Both the position numbers and the translations under genes were made by a program. Shown piece after piece: positions 17,106-27,076 of a stretch of 64,000 nt of DNA. The stretch's first letter is position 1. Each line of letters begins with the position of its first letter. This DNA is from JBGTLA01 sp041744375. Its GTDB lineage: Bacteria; Actinomycetota; Acidimicrobiia; Spongiisociales; ZC4RG35. The stretch covers positions 1 through 64,000 of the forward strand of contig JBGTLA010000095.1 in NCBI GenBank assembly GCA_041744375.1, in the 5' to 3' direction. The notes below the pieces were generated by a model. It worked only from the letters and a program-made list of their open reading frames with translations, was not told where the DNA came from and did not search any database.

Positions 17106-18058
17106 GATTGGCTCTGGAGGGCCTTGATGGTGAGAGATATTCCCTCATCGAGATCTACTCTTGGAGCGAAACCCAGGACCTGGCTTGCTTTGGCGATGTC
17201 CGGGATTCGTTCGGCGACGTCGACTCCAGTAGCAGGAACGAATACGACTTTGCTGGAGGACGAGCTGAGGAGGACCACTTTGGCGGCTAGGTCGGCCACT
17301 GTGATCGACCCGTTCGGGTTGCCGATGTTGAAATGCCCTCCAATCGCGCCCGGGACGGAAACGGCCAGGCATGCCCCTTCGACCATGTCGGTAATGAAGG
17401 TCCAGGCCCTGACAGCGCTTCCGTCACCGCGAATCTCGACGGGTTGGCCACTGAGCGCCCTGAGAATGAAGGACCGAACTGCCCCTTCTCCGACCTGACG
17501 AGGACCGTAGACGTTGAATGGCCTCAACACCACGGTGGGAAGACCGTGCTCAATGTGATAAGCCGAGGCGAGATGTTCCTCGGCCAACTTGCCAGCGGCG
17601 TATGTCCATCGAGGTTCGCCCGGAGGGCCCACACTTGCATCGGCATCCTCCTTCACTCGATTGGCGCGCCGTCCGTATACCTCGCTGGTCGAGAAGCACA
17701 CAACGCGGCGCACGTCGTCTTGAGCGGCGGCAGCATCGAGCACATTGATTGATCCCATGACGTTGACCTTCAGGGTCGTCACAGGACTTCGACCGACTGT
17801 GTCGATCCCGGCGATGGCCGCACAGTGGAAGACGACGTCATGTCCAGCGACGGCGTCCTGGACCGCCTCGGCGTCGAGGATGTCTCCCCGGATGATACGG
17901 AGGCGTGGATGTCCGATTACGTCGCTGGCGGCGATGGCGTCGCGACTGAAGTTGTCGAAGATCGTCACGACCTCGTTGTCGGGTAGCAGCCGCTCGGCGA
18001 GATACGAGCCGATGAAACCGGCGCCACCCGTAATCAGCACTCGGGCTCCCTCAAACAA
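17102..18058 (-). CDS. NAD-dependent sugar-nucleotide epimerase/dehydratase
   Basis: A 318-residue extended SDR. The Rossmann motif is VLITGGAGFIGSYL, with the serine STSEVYG and the catalytic tyrosine/lysine in YAAGKLAEE (Y-x-x-x-K). VLRPFNVYGPRQ is the substrate-binding loop. I chose TTG at 18058, which starts four residues before the Rossmann strand and overlaps the dehydrogenase stop by eight bases, in keeping with the other junctions of this operon. ATG at 18115 and GTG at 18136 are in frame but overlap far more and lack a ribosome site. The exact sugar substrate cannot be told; a 4-epimerase or 4,6-dehydratase role is possible. Confidence 0.82.
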   Translation of the reverse strand: MFEGARVLITGGAGFIGSYLAERLLPDNEVVTIFDNFSRDAIAASDVIGHPRLRIIRGDILDAEAVQDAVAGHDVVFHCAAIAGIDTVGRSPVTTLKVNVMGSINVLDAAAAQDDVRRVVCFSTSEVYGRRANRVKEDADASVGPPGEPRWTYAAGKLAEEHLASAYHIEHGLPTVVLRPFNVYGPRQVGEGAVRSFILRALSGQPVEIRGDGSAVRAWTFITDMVEGACLAVSVPGAIGGHFNIGNPNGSITVADLAAKVVLLSSSSSKVVFVPATGVDVAERIPDIAKASQVLGFAPRVDLDEGISLTIKALQSQS

Positions 18059-19352
18059 CTGCGCCGTCCCACAGAGAGGCGATTCTCGCCGCAGCCACAG
18101 CGAGGTGTCTGGCATCGATGTGTAAGGGGACTGCACGCTCTAGCGAGTCGTAGACCGTATGGTGGACCATTGTCACGGCGATGCCGCTCGAGGTGAATGC
18201 CGCATCCAGGTCGGTCCCCATATCGGGCACGAACGGGTCGTGCGTGACTACCTCAAACCCGCGCTTTTCCAACTCGTCCACTAGAGCGGCGCTGGGGCTA
18301 TTGCGGGTGTCGGCCGACTCGGGGAGATAGGCATACCCTAGGATCACGACTCGAAAAGCGCGGCTAGGGGCCATTCCTCTTGCGTTGAGCGCCTCAGCCC
18401 CTGCCAGCGCCAGGTCGGCTATCACGGCGGGCATGCCGTCGTTCACTGCCCGCGCCGCGGGGACGAGTCGAAGTGGGGTTGTGGACGACGCCGCCAACAA
18501 CCATGGATCTTTCGGTATGCAGTGGCCGCCCACTCCTCCACCGGGCAGGTGCATGTGGCGTTCTGGTACCTTGTTCACGAGCTCCCGCACCCGCCAGACG
18601 TCGTCCCCTTGATCCCGACAAATGAGGGCAAGCTCATTGGCAAAAGCAATCTGGACGTCTCGATAGGCGTTCTCGGTCACTTTTACCAGTTCGGCCGTGG
18701 CGATCGAGGCCGTGTCCAAGTCGGCATCTACGACAGTTCGATACAGATGCTTCATAGCGGCCGCAGTAGCCGGCGATGATCCTCCGCACACGCGCGGCAT
18801 GTGATGGATGTTCTTCAGCAGACGTCCGGGCATCACGCGCTCCGGGCAGGCGCCCAGAAAAAAGTCTCTTCCTTCGGTGAGTCCCGAAGCTTTCTCGAGC
18901 CGGGATCGGACAACCGTGTCTGTGGTGCCAGGGGCCACAGTCGATTCGACGATGACGAGAACTCCCGGCTGAAGCGTTTCGCCGACGCTGTCGACCGCGG
19001 CCGCGAAGGCGGTGTGGTTCGGTCGGTTGTCGTTTCCGACCGGCGTTTGGACATTGACCGTAATCACGGCGGCGTTGGCCAATTCGGCCGGATCCGTGGT
19101 GGCTCGAAGACGGCCTTGTTTCACCATCTCGGCCACCACATCATCGAGACCGGGCTCATCGCCTTCGATAGGCGACGCTCCGGAGTTGATCACGGCCACA
19201 CGGTTGGCATCGATGTCGTACCCGACCACACTGAATCCGGCAGCGGCGAAACAGCTCGCCACGGGTAGGCCGACATAACCGAGGCCGACCACGCCGATTA
19301 TGGCGGAGCGATCGTCGATTGCGCTCGTCAGTTGCTCGAGTTTGTCGATCAC
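18051..19352 (-). CDS. UDP-sugar 6-dehydrogenase (UDP-GlcNAc/UDP-ManNAc dehydrogenase family)
   Basis: A 433-residue nucleotide-sugar dehydrogenase making a uronic acid by two NAD-dependent oxidations. The N-terminal Rossmann motif is GVVGLGYVGLPVA (about 19-31), and ESTVAPGTT and the GACPERVMPG loop follow. The catalytic cysteine lies in GGHCIPKDPW. The second Rossmann-like domain includes VVILGYAYLPESADTRNSP. The WecC/WbpA subfamily is more likely than UDP-glucose dehydrogenase, judged by the operon partners. GTG at 19352 overlaps the previous stop (GTGA). Confidence 0.9.
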   Translation of the reverse strand: MIDKLEQLTSAIDDRSAIIGVVGLGYVGLPVASCFAAAGFSVVGYDIDANRVAVINSGASPIEGDEPGLDDVVAEMVKQGRLRATTDPAELANAAVITVNVQTPVGNDNRPNHTAFAAAVDSVGETLQPGVLVIVESTVAPGTTDTVVRSRLEKASGLTEGRDFFLGACPERVMPGRLLKNIHHMPRVCGGSSPATAAAMKHLYRTVVDADLDTASIATAELVKVTENAYRDVQIAFANELALICRDQGDDVWRVRELVNKVPERHMHLPGGGVGGHCIPKDPWLLAASSTTPLRLVPAARAVNDGMPAVIADLALAGAEALNARGMAPSRAFRVVILGYAYLPESADTRNSPSAALVDELEKRGFEVVTHDPFVPDMGTDLDAAFTSSGIAVTMVHHTVYDSLERAVPLHIDARHLAVAAARIASLWDGAVV

Positions 19353-20314
19353 GCGTTGGCCTTCTCGTCGACTTGCCCGACGCGGGCGGCGGTCTTCACC
19401 ATCTCGACCATTTCGATTGCTCGAAGACCATCCTCGCCGGTAACCCGAGGTGACGTCCCGTCCTGGATGCAGTCGATGAAGTGACCCAATTCCAACAGCA
19501 GCGGCTCGCCGCGGTGCCGTAGGAAAGGCATCTCGATCATCCCGCTCTGCCGGTATCCCGCCTCCCCGGGGGAATCGTCGATTCTTCCCAGTCGGTGGAC
19601 CGTGATGGCCTGTCGAATGAGGTCGAGCCGTAGGAAGTCGTCGCGCTGGGTGATAGTCATCTCCCTTACCTTGTCCTGGCCGATCCGACTCGCCGTGAGG
19701 GCCGCCGTCATGCCGCTCTCGAACTGCATGAGCACCGACGCGAGGTCATCTGGCCCATGAACATCCCGGCTGAAAGAGGCAAGTCGTCGAACCGGGGATT
19801 GGGCGATAGTGGCGACCAGGTCCAGGTCATGGATCATCAGATCGAGAATGACTCCATCGGGGATACGGGGCGTGTAGGGACTGATACGCTCGGCCGACAC
19901 GTGGATGGGGTCGGTGATGAGACGTTCGAGTTCGAGGACCACCGGGTTGAAGCGTTCGATATGCCCGACCATGAGGATTCTGTCCGCTTCGGTTGCTCGA
20001 TCGATCATTCCTCTGGCTTGGTCGGCTGTGGTGGATATCGGCTTCTCCACGAGGACATGGATACCGGCACCCAGCAGCTTCATGGTCAATGGGTAGTGGA
20101 GATGAGTCGGTGCAGCCACGATGGCAGCGTCGATCTGAGACAGAGCGAAGTCAAGGTCTCGGAGGTATCGGGCACCTACGGCCTCGGCCACGGCGGACCC
20201 GCGGACCTCGTCGGGATCGACGACTACCGATACGCGGGCGTCGCGGAGGCCCATGGCGACGCGCCCATGGTTCGCTCCCATCGATCCGGCACCGATGAGA
20301 GCAAGTTCAAGCAT
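19349..20314 (-). CDS. Gfo/Idh/MocA oxidoreductase, WbpB/WlbA-like
   Basis: A 321-residue NAD(P)-dependent oxidoreductase. LALIGAGSMGANHG binds the cofactor, HVLVEKPIS carries the catalytic lysine, and DLMIHDLDLV resembles the family's conserved histidine helix. Next to a UDP-uronate-forming dehydrogenase, a DegT aminotransferase and an acyltransferase it most likely oxidises C3 of a UDP-acylamino-uronate (WbpB role), preparing it for amination. ATG at 20314 overlaps the aminotransferase stop by eight bases. Confidence 0.85.
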   Translation of the reverse strand: MLELALIGAGSMGANHGRVAMGLRDARVSVVVDPDEVRGSAVAEAVGARYLRDLDFALSQIDAAIVAAPTHLHYPLTMKLLGAGIHVLVEKPISTTADQARGMIDRATEADRILMVGHIERFNPVVLELERLITDPIHVSAERISPYTPRIPDGVILDLMIHDLDLVATIAQSPVRRLASFSRDVHGPDDLASVLMQFESGMTAALTASRIGQDKVREMTITQRDDFLRLDLIRQAITVHRLGRIDDSPGEAGYRQSGMIEMPFLRHRGEPLLLELGHFIDCIQDGTSPRVTGEDGLRAIEMVEMVKTAARVGQVDEKANA

Positions 20315-21395
20315 GCAGGCTCTTTCTGGCGACCTCGATGATTCGGGATAGGTCGCTGTCGCTCAAAGCAGGATGGACCGGCAGAGACAGGACCTGTGAG
20401 GCAACCCTTCGCGCCATCGGGGTCTCGCCGCCGATGACACGTGGATGCCGGGAGTAACACGGGTAGTCGTGGACGAGTCGAGGGTAGAAGATGCCGGTGG
20501 CGATCTGTTCGTCGCCGAGAGCCGAACGCAAGCCGTCCCGGTCGATGGCGGCCTCGTCTGTGACACGGATCGTGTACTGGTGATAGACATGGCCGGGTGA
20601 GTCGGCGGGGGTGATTACGCCAGACACATCAGCAAGGCCGTCCGTGAGCCGCTGGGCATTGCGCCGCCGCTTCGCTATGAGAGTCAACAAGTCGTCCATC
20701 TGGGGCAGCGCCACCGCGGCGTGAAGATCTGTCAGCCGACGATTGGTGCCGACCATCTCGTACGAATAGGGCTGACGCGAGCCTTGGTTCACAAACATCC
20801 TGAACTTGGCGGAGAGTGCCTCGTCGTTGGTGGTTATGACTCCACCCTCTCCGGCTGCCACGTTCTTTGTTGCATAGAGAGAGAAGCAGCCGATGCCCCA
20901 GGATCCGACGGCTCTGCCGGAAACGGTGGCACCTGCAGCTTGAGCTGCATCCTCGATGACGACCAGACCATGGCGAATTGCGGCCTTCTCGATGGCTTCC
21001 ATGTCACACGGTCGACCGTACAGGTGTACTGGCATGACGACCGTAGTCCGGGCATCGACGGCATCCTCGATAGTGGCGGCATCCAGGTTGAAATTCTCAT
21101 CAATATCCACAAAGCGCACCACGGCGCCCGATCGCAGCGCAGCGTTGAGGGTGGCCGCGAAGGTGAGCGGTGTCGTCAACACCACATCCCCTGGTCCAAC
21201 CGTGAACCCGAGTGCTGTCTCAAGCGCCGCGGTGCCTGACGAAACTGCAACGGCGGTCTTGGTTCCGGCGAGCTCGGCGAATCGTCGTTCGAGTTCGGCC
21301 ACCCGCGGCCCAGCAGTCAAATGGCCTGATCTGAGAACTTCGAGCACGTACATCTCCGTGCGGTGATCGATCAGGGGTTGAGAAATGCTGATCAT
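20307..21395 (-). CDS. DegT/DnrJ/EryC1 aminotransferase, WbpE-like
   Basis: A 362-residue PLP-dependent sugar aminotransferase. The PLP lysine lies in FSLYATKNVAAGEGG, VVIEDAAQAAGA carries the PLP-nitrogen aspartate, and AVSSGTAALETAL is the cofactor loop. Its neighbours in order (acyltransferase, this gene, Gfo/Idh oxidoreductase, 6-dehydrogenase) match the WbpD-WbpE-WbpB-WbpA set that makes UDP-2,3-diacetamido-2,3-dideoxy-glucuronate. ATG at 21395 overlaps the acyltransferase stop (ATGA). Confidence 0.88.
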   Translation of the reverse strand: MISISQPLIDHRTEMYVLEVLRSGHLTAGPRVAELERRFAELAGTKTAVAVSSGTAALETALGFTVGPGDVVLTTPLTFAATLNAALRSGAVVRFVDIDENFNLDAATIEDAVDARTTVVMPVHLYGRPCDMEAIEKAAIRHGLVVIEDAAQAAGATVSGRAVGSWGIGCFSLYATKNVAAGEGGVITTNDEALSAKFRMFVNQGSRQPYSYEMVGTNRRLTDLHAAVALPQMDDLLTLIAKRRRNAQRLTDGLADVSGVITPADSPGHVYHQYTIRVTDEAAIDRDGLRSALGDEQIATGIFYPRLVHDYPCYSRHPRVIGGETPMARRVASQVLSLPVHPALSDSDLSRIIEVARKSLHA

Positions 21396-21934
21396 CTCTC
21401 TCGGGTCTCGTGAGAGCACTCTTGTGCAACGGTGGCCGAATCAACATGGCGGCCGCACACGCAGACCAGCCCAGAAGCCCGGGCCGGGTTGCCCTTAACG
21501 AGCGTATAGTCAGGTACCGACTGGGTAACCACGCTGCCTGCGCCAACCATCGCACCGAGCCCGATGGTGACACCGCAAATGATCGTAGCATTGGCTCCAA
21601 TCGATGATCCGGTCCGAACGACTGTCGGAACAACCTCCCAGTGCGCCGCGCCGGCACGGGGCAACAAGTCGTTTGTGAATACTACCGAGGGGCCTACGAA
21701 GACGCGGTCTTCAACCGTGACGCCGCGGTAGATCGAAACGTTGTTTTGGATCTTGCACCCATCGCCGATTACAACCCCGGCGTCGACGTAGACGTTCTTG
21801 CCAATGACGCATTCAACTCCGACGGATGCCGTCGAGCGAATGTGCGTGTGGTGCCATATCTTCGTCCCGGCGCCGATAGTGGCCCCGTCGTCCACGATTG
21901 CTGTCGGATGGATGCGTGTTGGTCTCTGCTGCAT
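21392..21934 (-). CDS. Hexapeptide-repeat N-acetyltransferase, WbpD-like
   Basis: A 180-residue left-handed beta-helix acetyltransferase, first gene of the operon. Repeats such as GAGTKIWHHTHI, GKNVYVDAGVVIG and GCKIQNNVSIYRGV are typical of WbpD/WlbB, which acetylate the 3-amino group of UDP-3-amino-uronate. The C-terminus adds a short cysteine-containing stretch (GLVCVCGRHVDS), possibly a small metal knuckle. ATG at 21934 was chosen over upstream in-frame starts since the domain begins a few residues later (HPTAIVDDGATIG). Confidence 0.82.
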   Translation of the reverse strand: MQQRPTRIHPTAIVDDGATIGAGTKIWHHTHIRSTASVGVECVIGKNVYVDAGVVIGDGCKIQNNVSIYRGVTVEDRVFVGPSVVFTNDLLPRAGAAHWEVVPTVVRTGSSIGANATIICGVTIGLGAMVGAGSVVTQSVPDYTLVKGNPARASGLVCVCGRHVDSATVAQECSHETRER

Positions 21935-22129
21935 GTATCGACTGGTTCTCCAAGCATTATTTCTCGGTCGCCGTTCGGGTCCTATGAAGGATCTTCTCCA
22001 CGAAGGCTCAACTTTGGCGGAGAGAGGGAAGGAAAGCATGTATTTGTTAGCCAGCCGTTGTCCATCGAACACGCGTTCCCTCCAGTATGTGAACTACAAT
22101 GGCGTCGTTCTATGCCGGAGGCGGAGTTC

Positions 22130-24949
22130 GTGTCGACCGACACCATCCTGATCAGGGGCGCTCGTGAGCACAACCTCAAAGACATAACTGTCGAGCTGCC
22201 ACGTGAGCGCCTCATCGTGTTCACCGGGCTGTCGGGCTCGGGCAAGTCCTCGCTGGCGTTCGACACGATCTACGCCGAGGGGCAGCGTCGCTACGTGGAG
22301 TCCCTGTCGGCCTACGCCCGGCAGTTCCTGGGCCAGATGGACAAGCCTGATGTGGATTTCATCGAGGGCCTGTCGCCGGCCATCTCCATCGACCAGAAGA
22401 CGGCCTCCCGCAATCCCCGCTCCACCGTGGGTACCGTCACCGAAATCTGGGACTACCTGCGGCTCCTGTATGCTCGCATCGGTGTTCCGCACTGTCCCAA
22501 CCATGGCCTGGAGGTGCGGCGCCAGACCCCCCAACAGATTGTCGACCAGATCCTCGATCTTCCCGAAGGCACCCGTTTCCAGGTACTGGCTCCGGTGGTG
22601 CGGGGACGCAAGGGTGAATACGAGGCCATGTTGAAGAATCTGGCCGCCGACGGTTTCGCCCGAGCGCGCATCGACGGTGAGGTTCGTGAGCTGACCGACG
22701 AGATCAAGTTGGACCGCTACTTCCAGCACACCATCGAAGTAGTCGTGGACCGCCTCGTCCGCAAAGAAGGGATGGAACAGCGGCTCACCCAGTCCCTCGA
22801 AACGGCCCTGGGGCTCACCGGAGGTGTCGTCGACGTTGACGTGATCGACGGCGACGTTCTCACCTTCTCTCAGGCTCTGGCCTGCCCGGAGGGCGATTTC
22901 TCCTTCGAAGATCTCCAGCCCCGTAACTTCTCGTTCAACAGTCCCTACGGGGCTTGTTCCACCTGCTCGGGAATCGGCACCCGCTTTCAGGTCGACGCGG
23001 CCCGAGCGATTCCCGACGAGGATCTCTCACTGGCGGAGGGGGCAATCCCGATGTGGGCTTCCAACCGCATGCGCTACTACCACCGCTTGCTGCGAGCGGT
23101 GGCCGACCATCTCGACTTCGATCTGGAGACGCCGTGGAAGGACCTCCCCGATTCCGTCCAGACGAAGATCCTCCACGGCACCGGGAACGACAAGATCACG
23201 GTCTCTTACAGCAACCGCTTCGGACGAAAGCGGCGGTGGGACACCACCTATGAGGGTGCCATCCCGTTCCTGAACAGGCGTCACGAAGGCGCCGAGTCCG
23301 ACGGCGCCCGCGAGTATTACCAGGAATACATGGCTCAGGTCCCCTGTGACGATTGCGGAGGAGCAAGACTGGCGGAGATCTCACGTGCGGTGACCGTGGC
23401 CGGGCGGGCCATCCACGAGGTGGCCGACCTGCCCCTGGGCGAGTCGTATCGCTTCTTCGAGGGCCTCGAGCTCTCAGAAAGAGACACGGCCATTGCCGAG
23501 CGGGTCCTCAAAGAAGTGCGGGCGCGACTCAAGTTCCTCTTGGACGTGGGTCTCGACTACCTATCGTTGTCGCGTTCGGCCGCCACCCTGGCCGGCGGCG
23601 AAGCCCAGCGCATCCGGCTCGCCACCCAGATCGGGTCGGGTCTGGTCGGAGTGTTGTATATCCTCGACGAGCCCTCCATCGGCCTCCACCAGCGGGACAA
23701 CCAGCGCCTCATCGAAACCTTGGTGCGATTGCGCAACCTGGGCAACACCCTCATCGTCGTGGAGCACGACGAGGACACCATGCGCGTCGCCGACCACATC
23801 GTCGACATCGGCCCCGGGGCGGGGGAGCACGGAGGGGAGATCGTTGCCACCGGCACCATCGACGATTTGATCGCCGCCTCCGAGTCGATCACCGGCGACT
23901 ACCTGGCGGGCAGAAGAGTCATCCCCGTACCCGAGAAGCGTCGCCAGGGCAACGGCACCGACATCTGGGTGAGGGGAGCCACCGAGCACAACCTACGGGA
24001 AATCGATGTGCGTTTCCCGCTCGGTACCTTCACCTGCGTGAGCGGAGTGTCGGGCTCGGGCAAGTCGACGTTGGTCGAAGAGATCCTGTGGAAGGGCCTG
24101 GCCGGCAAGGTCAACCGGGCTCGCACCGTGCCCGGACGGCACAAGAAGATCGAGGGTGTCGAGGCAATCGACAAGGTCATCGACATCGACCAGTCGCCCA
24201 TCGGGCGCACCCCCCGCTCCAACCCCGCCACCTACACCGGGGTGTTCGACCACATTCGCACCCTCTTTGCCGCCACTCCCGAGTCGAGGGCGCGCGGCTA
24301 CAAACCCGGGCGTTTCTCCTTCAACGTCAAGGGTGGGCGCTGCGAAGCCTGTGCCGGTGACGGGACCATCAAGATCGAGATGCACTTCCTTCCCGATGTG
24401 TATGTTCCGTGCGAAGTGTGCGGGGGCAAGCGCTACAACCGAGAGACTCTCGACATAACCTGGCGGGGTCACACCATTTCCGACGTGTTGGAGATGTCGG
24501 TTGACGAGGCCCTGGCCTTTTTCGAGAACCAGCCCAAGATTGCCCGCATCCTTCAGACCCTCCACGACGTCGGTCTCACCTACATCCGACTCGGCCAGCC
24601 CGCCACCACCCTCTCGGGAGGCGAGGCGCAGCGCATCAAGTTGGCATCCGAGCTGGGGCGACGCTCCACCGGTACCACCTTCTACATTCTCGACGAGCCG
24701 ACCACCGGACTCCATTTCGAGGACATCCGCCGTCTCCTGCAGGTGCTGCAGCGCCTGGTCGACTCGGGCAACACGGTCGTGGTCATCGAGCACAACCTCG
24801 ATGTCATCAAGTCGGCCGACCACGTCATCGACCTCGGCCCCGAGGGCGGAATCGGCGGCGGGGCAATCGTGGCCGAAGGGACCCCGGAGCAAGTGGCCGA
24901 GGTGTCGGAGTCGTATACCGGCAAGTTCCTGAGGGAGATGCTCGCCTAA
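22130..24949 (+). CDS. uvrA: Excinuclease ABC subunit A
   Basis: UvrA, 939 residues, the DNA-damage-sensing ATPase dimer that loads UvrB. The first Walker A is GLSGSGKSSLAF (33-44), with signature SLAGGEAQRI-like LAGGEAQRIRLA. The second half has GVSGSGKSTLVEE and TTLSGGEAQRIKLA. Zinc sites are present: CSTC with CDDC, and CEAC with CEVC. GTG at 22130 follows GGAGG eight bases upstream and gives the family's usual N-terminus (ILIRGAREHNLKD); an ATG at 22112 adds six residues. It is divergent from the amino-sugar operon. Confidence 0.97.
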   Translation: MSTDTILIRGAREHNLKDITVELPRERLIVFTGLSGSGKSSLAFDTIYAEGQRRYVESLSAYARQFLGQMDKPDVDFIEGLSPAISIDQKTASRNPRSTVGTVTEIWDYLRLLYARIGVPHCPNHGLEVRRQTPQQIVDQILDLPEGTRFQVLAPVVRGRKGEYEAMLKNLAADGFARARIDGEVRELTDEIKLDRYFQHTIEVVVDRLVRKEGMEQRLTQSLETALGLTGGVVDVDVIDGDVLTFSQALACPEGDFSFEDLQPRNFSFNSPYGACSTCSGIGTRFQVDAARAIPDEDLSLAEGAIPMWASNRMRYYHRLLRAVADHLDFDLETPWKDLPDSVQTKILHGTGNDKITVSYSNRFGRKRRWDTTYEGAIPFLNRRHEGAESDGAREYYQEYMAQVPCDDCGGARLAEISRAVTVAGRAIHEVADLPLGESYRFFEGLELSERDTAIAERVLKEVRARLKFLLDVGLDYLSLSRSAATLAGGEAQRIRLATQIGSGLVGVLYILDEPSIGLHQRDNQRLIETLVRLRNLGNTLIVVEHDEDTMRVADHIVDIGPGAGEHGGEIVATGTIDDLIAASESITGDYLAGRRVIPVPEKRRQGNGTDIWVRGATEHNLREIDVRFPLGTFTCVSGVSGSGKSTLVEEILWKGLAGKVNRARTVPGRHKKIEGVEAIDKVIDIDQSPIGRTPRSNPATYTGVFDHIRTLFAATPESRARGYKPGRFSFNVKGGRCEACAGDGTIKIEMHFLPDVYVPCEVCGGKRYNRETLDITWRGHTISDVLEMSVDEALAFFENQPKIARILQTLHDVGLTYIRLGQPATTLSGGEAQRIKLASELGRRSTGTTFYILDEPTTGLHFEDIRRLLQVLQRLVDSGNTVVVIEHNLDVIKSADHVIDLGPEGGIGGGAIVAEGTPEQVAEVSESYTGKFLREMLA

Positions 24950-24994
24950 ACCATCTACCGAGTCGCTCTGTAGCGATCCCTTTCAGACAAGGTC

Positions 24995-27076
24995 TCAGCC
25001 TCTGTTAGCAGGGCTGACGGCAGGGTGCGCAGCAGGCTCCAATGGTTGAGTGGCGCCTTCCCGCGTAGGCTCATCGTCCATGTTCGGTCGGCTCGTTCGT
25101 TTCCACGCCAGGAATGCTCCGACGTAGAGCACTCCGACCAACACGGCCAAGGCCCGGTAGCCCGTCACTAGCGAGGCATACTCGAGAACGCCTCCCAACA
25201 TGGCCCCGAGCAGATTGACCCCGAACGCCGCCGTGGCGTTCTCCGAGTGGGCGAAGCGCTGAGCGAATACGAGGTTGGCGATGAATATCGGCGTGAAAGC
25301 CAAGAGAATGGCCGCACCAAAACGCATCGGGAGGGCGAGTTCCAACAGCAGCGAAGGCGGGATCGCCCACGACAGGCCAATGGCGAGAACCAGAAAACCA
25401 TAGAGCACTTCGGGACGGGGCAGCCATCTCAGACGAGCCACCTGGATGGCGAGTAGTACCGAAAGCAAAACCCCCCCGAAAACGAGGGCGTTCACTATCC
25501 AGGTGGTCCCGAACCAGAGGGCAAACTGGACCACGCTCTTTGTGGAGAGGAGCAGGAAGGCGGCACCCATCAGGAACAGGTCGGTGTTCGGGCGGATAGA
25601 CCGGAAAGTGGTTCCGGTTGCCCGGATCGTGATCAGGGAGATCGCCAGGATCGATGCCATCACGACCAGATACAAGAACGGAATTCCGGGAGAACGTACG
25701 TACAGGAATGGGTAGTTGTCTGTCGCCGGGGGCGGTGCCGCGCTGAGGTCACGTACACCCTCGGGGCACACGTCGCTGACGCCTCCACCAGCCGCCAGCA
25801 TCGCCAATCCCGAGCCGCCCTGAGGGGCGATGACGCACAGGTCGGTACCGAATCTGGCTTCGAGGGTCGCTCCGAGACGGTCGACCAGCCAGTCTTCTCG
25901 GTAATAGTTGTACATCGCGAACATGCCTCCCGGTGCCAATAGGTCTCCTGCTTTCGAGATGGCCTCTTGGGTGAAGAGGAAGCTCTCCAGCCGGAGGTTG
26001 GATTGACCCGAAACCAGGGTGAGCGAGTCGGGGAGGGCGAAGAGTATGAGGTCGTAGTTGCCCGGGTTCCGCTCCATGAACGCCCGGCCGTCGTCGATCA
26101 CGACTCTTACACGGTCATCGGCGTAGGGATTGTCGGGGTGGCGATCACGGCCGATCTCGTACAAACGGGGGTCGATCTCGACGGCGTCAACGGCTCCGGC
26201 TCCGTTGTCGAGTGCGATCGCCACATCGGTCCCGGTCCCGGCGCCGACGACCATCACCCTGGCAGGGTCGGCAGGGATCAGGTCGTAGGGGGCGAAGTAG
26301 AGAGGCTCGGTCGCTAGACGTCTTTCTACCGTTGTCATGGCCTGGTGTGGGATCCCGTTGACGTTGACGAGGACTGCCTCGGGTGCTTCGACGGTTTGAA
26401 CGTGGTAATACGGCGACCAGGAAGACCCAGGAGAGAGACTCTGGGCTCCGAGGACAACGACAACACCCACCATGAGGAGGAGGCTGCGGCCGTCCATCTC
26501 GGGTAATGCGACCGCGACCAGCAGGCCGAGAACGACCAGGGCCCAGACAACGGGCGGGGTTTGTAGCCACGACAAGAGAGCGAAGCCGACCACTCCCAGA
26601 ATCGACCCCGTAATGTCGAGTCGGTAGGCAGTGAGGGGTTGAAACAGGCTGAATACCCGTGCCACGGCCTGACCGACGAGGAAGAGGATCCACACTACCG
26701 CACCGAAGATGAGCGGAAGCATGACCCACAACGGAAGGCCCGAAACCTCGGGACTTCCAAAATAGATGACCTCGGCTCCCGACCTGTCGATCTCAGCCGG
26801 AAAGACGAGGACGAGTCCCACGAGAGCGAAGAGGCTGGCTGGGAGCCATTTGAGGCTTCCGCGCCTCTTGGCAGATAGGAACCCGAGCCCGATGCCCAAG
26901 AAACTCCCCAACAGCACGAAATTCGTGAAGAACGAGAGATAGACAACGTTCTCCCCCAGCCAACGAATGAGCGCCAGCTCCAAGAACAGCATCAGAAAGC
27001 TGAGCATCACCAGACGCATCCGGTTGTCTTTGATCCACGATCGTTGAGGTCGCGCCGCAACCAGTCCAGCGTCCAT
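24995..27076 (-). CDS. Membrane protein with spermidine-synthase-like methyltransferase-fold domain
   Basis: A 693-residue protein with two blocks of membrane helices (about 20-220 and 480-680) around a soluble spermidine-synthase-like Rossmann domain (about 265-460). VMVVGAGTGTDVAIAL binds the nucleoside part of the cofactor, VDAVEIDPRLYEIG has the acidic strand-2 residue, and DGRAFMERN with YDLILFALPDS follows the polyamine-synthase order. This architecture is common in bacteria and unassigned; aminopropyl transfer is only a possibility. ATG at 27076 follows AAAGGAACCCGAT. Convergent with uvrA, with 45 bases between stops and no clear terminator. Confidence 0.75.
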   Translation of the reverse strand: MDAGLVAARPQRSWIKDNRMRLVMLSFLMLFLELALIRWLGENVVYLSFFTNFVLLGSFLGIGLGFLSAKRRGSLKWLPASLFALVGLVLVFPAEIDRSGAEVIYFGSPEVSGLPLWVMLPLIFGAVVWILFLVGQAVARVFSLFQPLTAYRLDITGSILGVVGFALLSWLQTPPVVWALVVLGLLVAVALPEMDGRSLLLMVGVVVVLGAQSLSPGSSWSPYYHVQTVEAPEAVLVNVNGIPHQAMTTVERRLATEPLYFAPYDLIPADPARVMVVGAGTGTDVAIALDNGAGAVDAVEIDPRLYEIGRDRHPDNPYADDRVRVVIDDGRAFMERNPGNYDLILFALPDSLTLVSGQSNLRLESFLFTQEAISKAGDLLAPGGMFAMYNYYREDWLVDRLGATLEARFGTDLCVIAPQGGSGLAMLAAGGGVSDVCPEGVRDLSAAPPPATDNYPFLYVRSPGIPFLYLVVMASILAISLITIRATGTTFRSIRPNTDLFLMGAAFLLLSTKSVVQFALWFGTTWIVNALVFGGVLLSVLLAIQVARLRWLPRPEVLYGFLVLAIGLSWAIPPSLLLELALPMRFGAAILLAFTPIFIANLVFAQRFAHSENATAAFGVNLLGAMLGGVLEYASLVTGYRALAVLVGVLYVGAFLAWKRTSRPNMDDEPTREGATQPLEPAAHPAVSPANRG

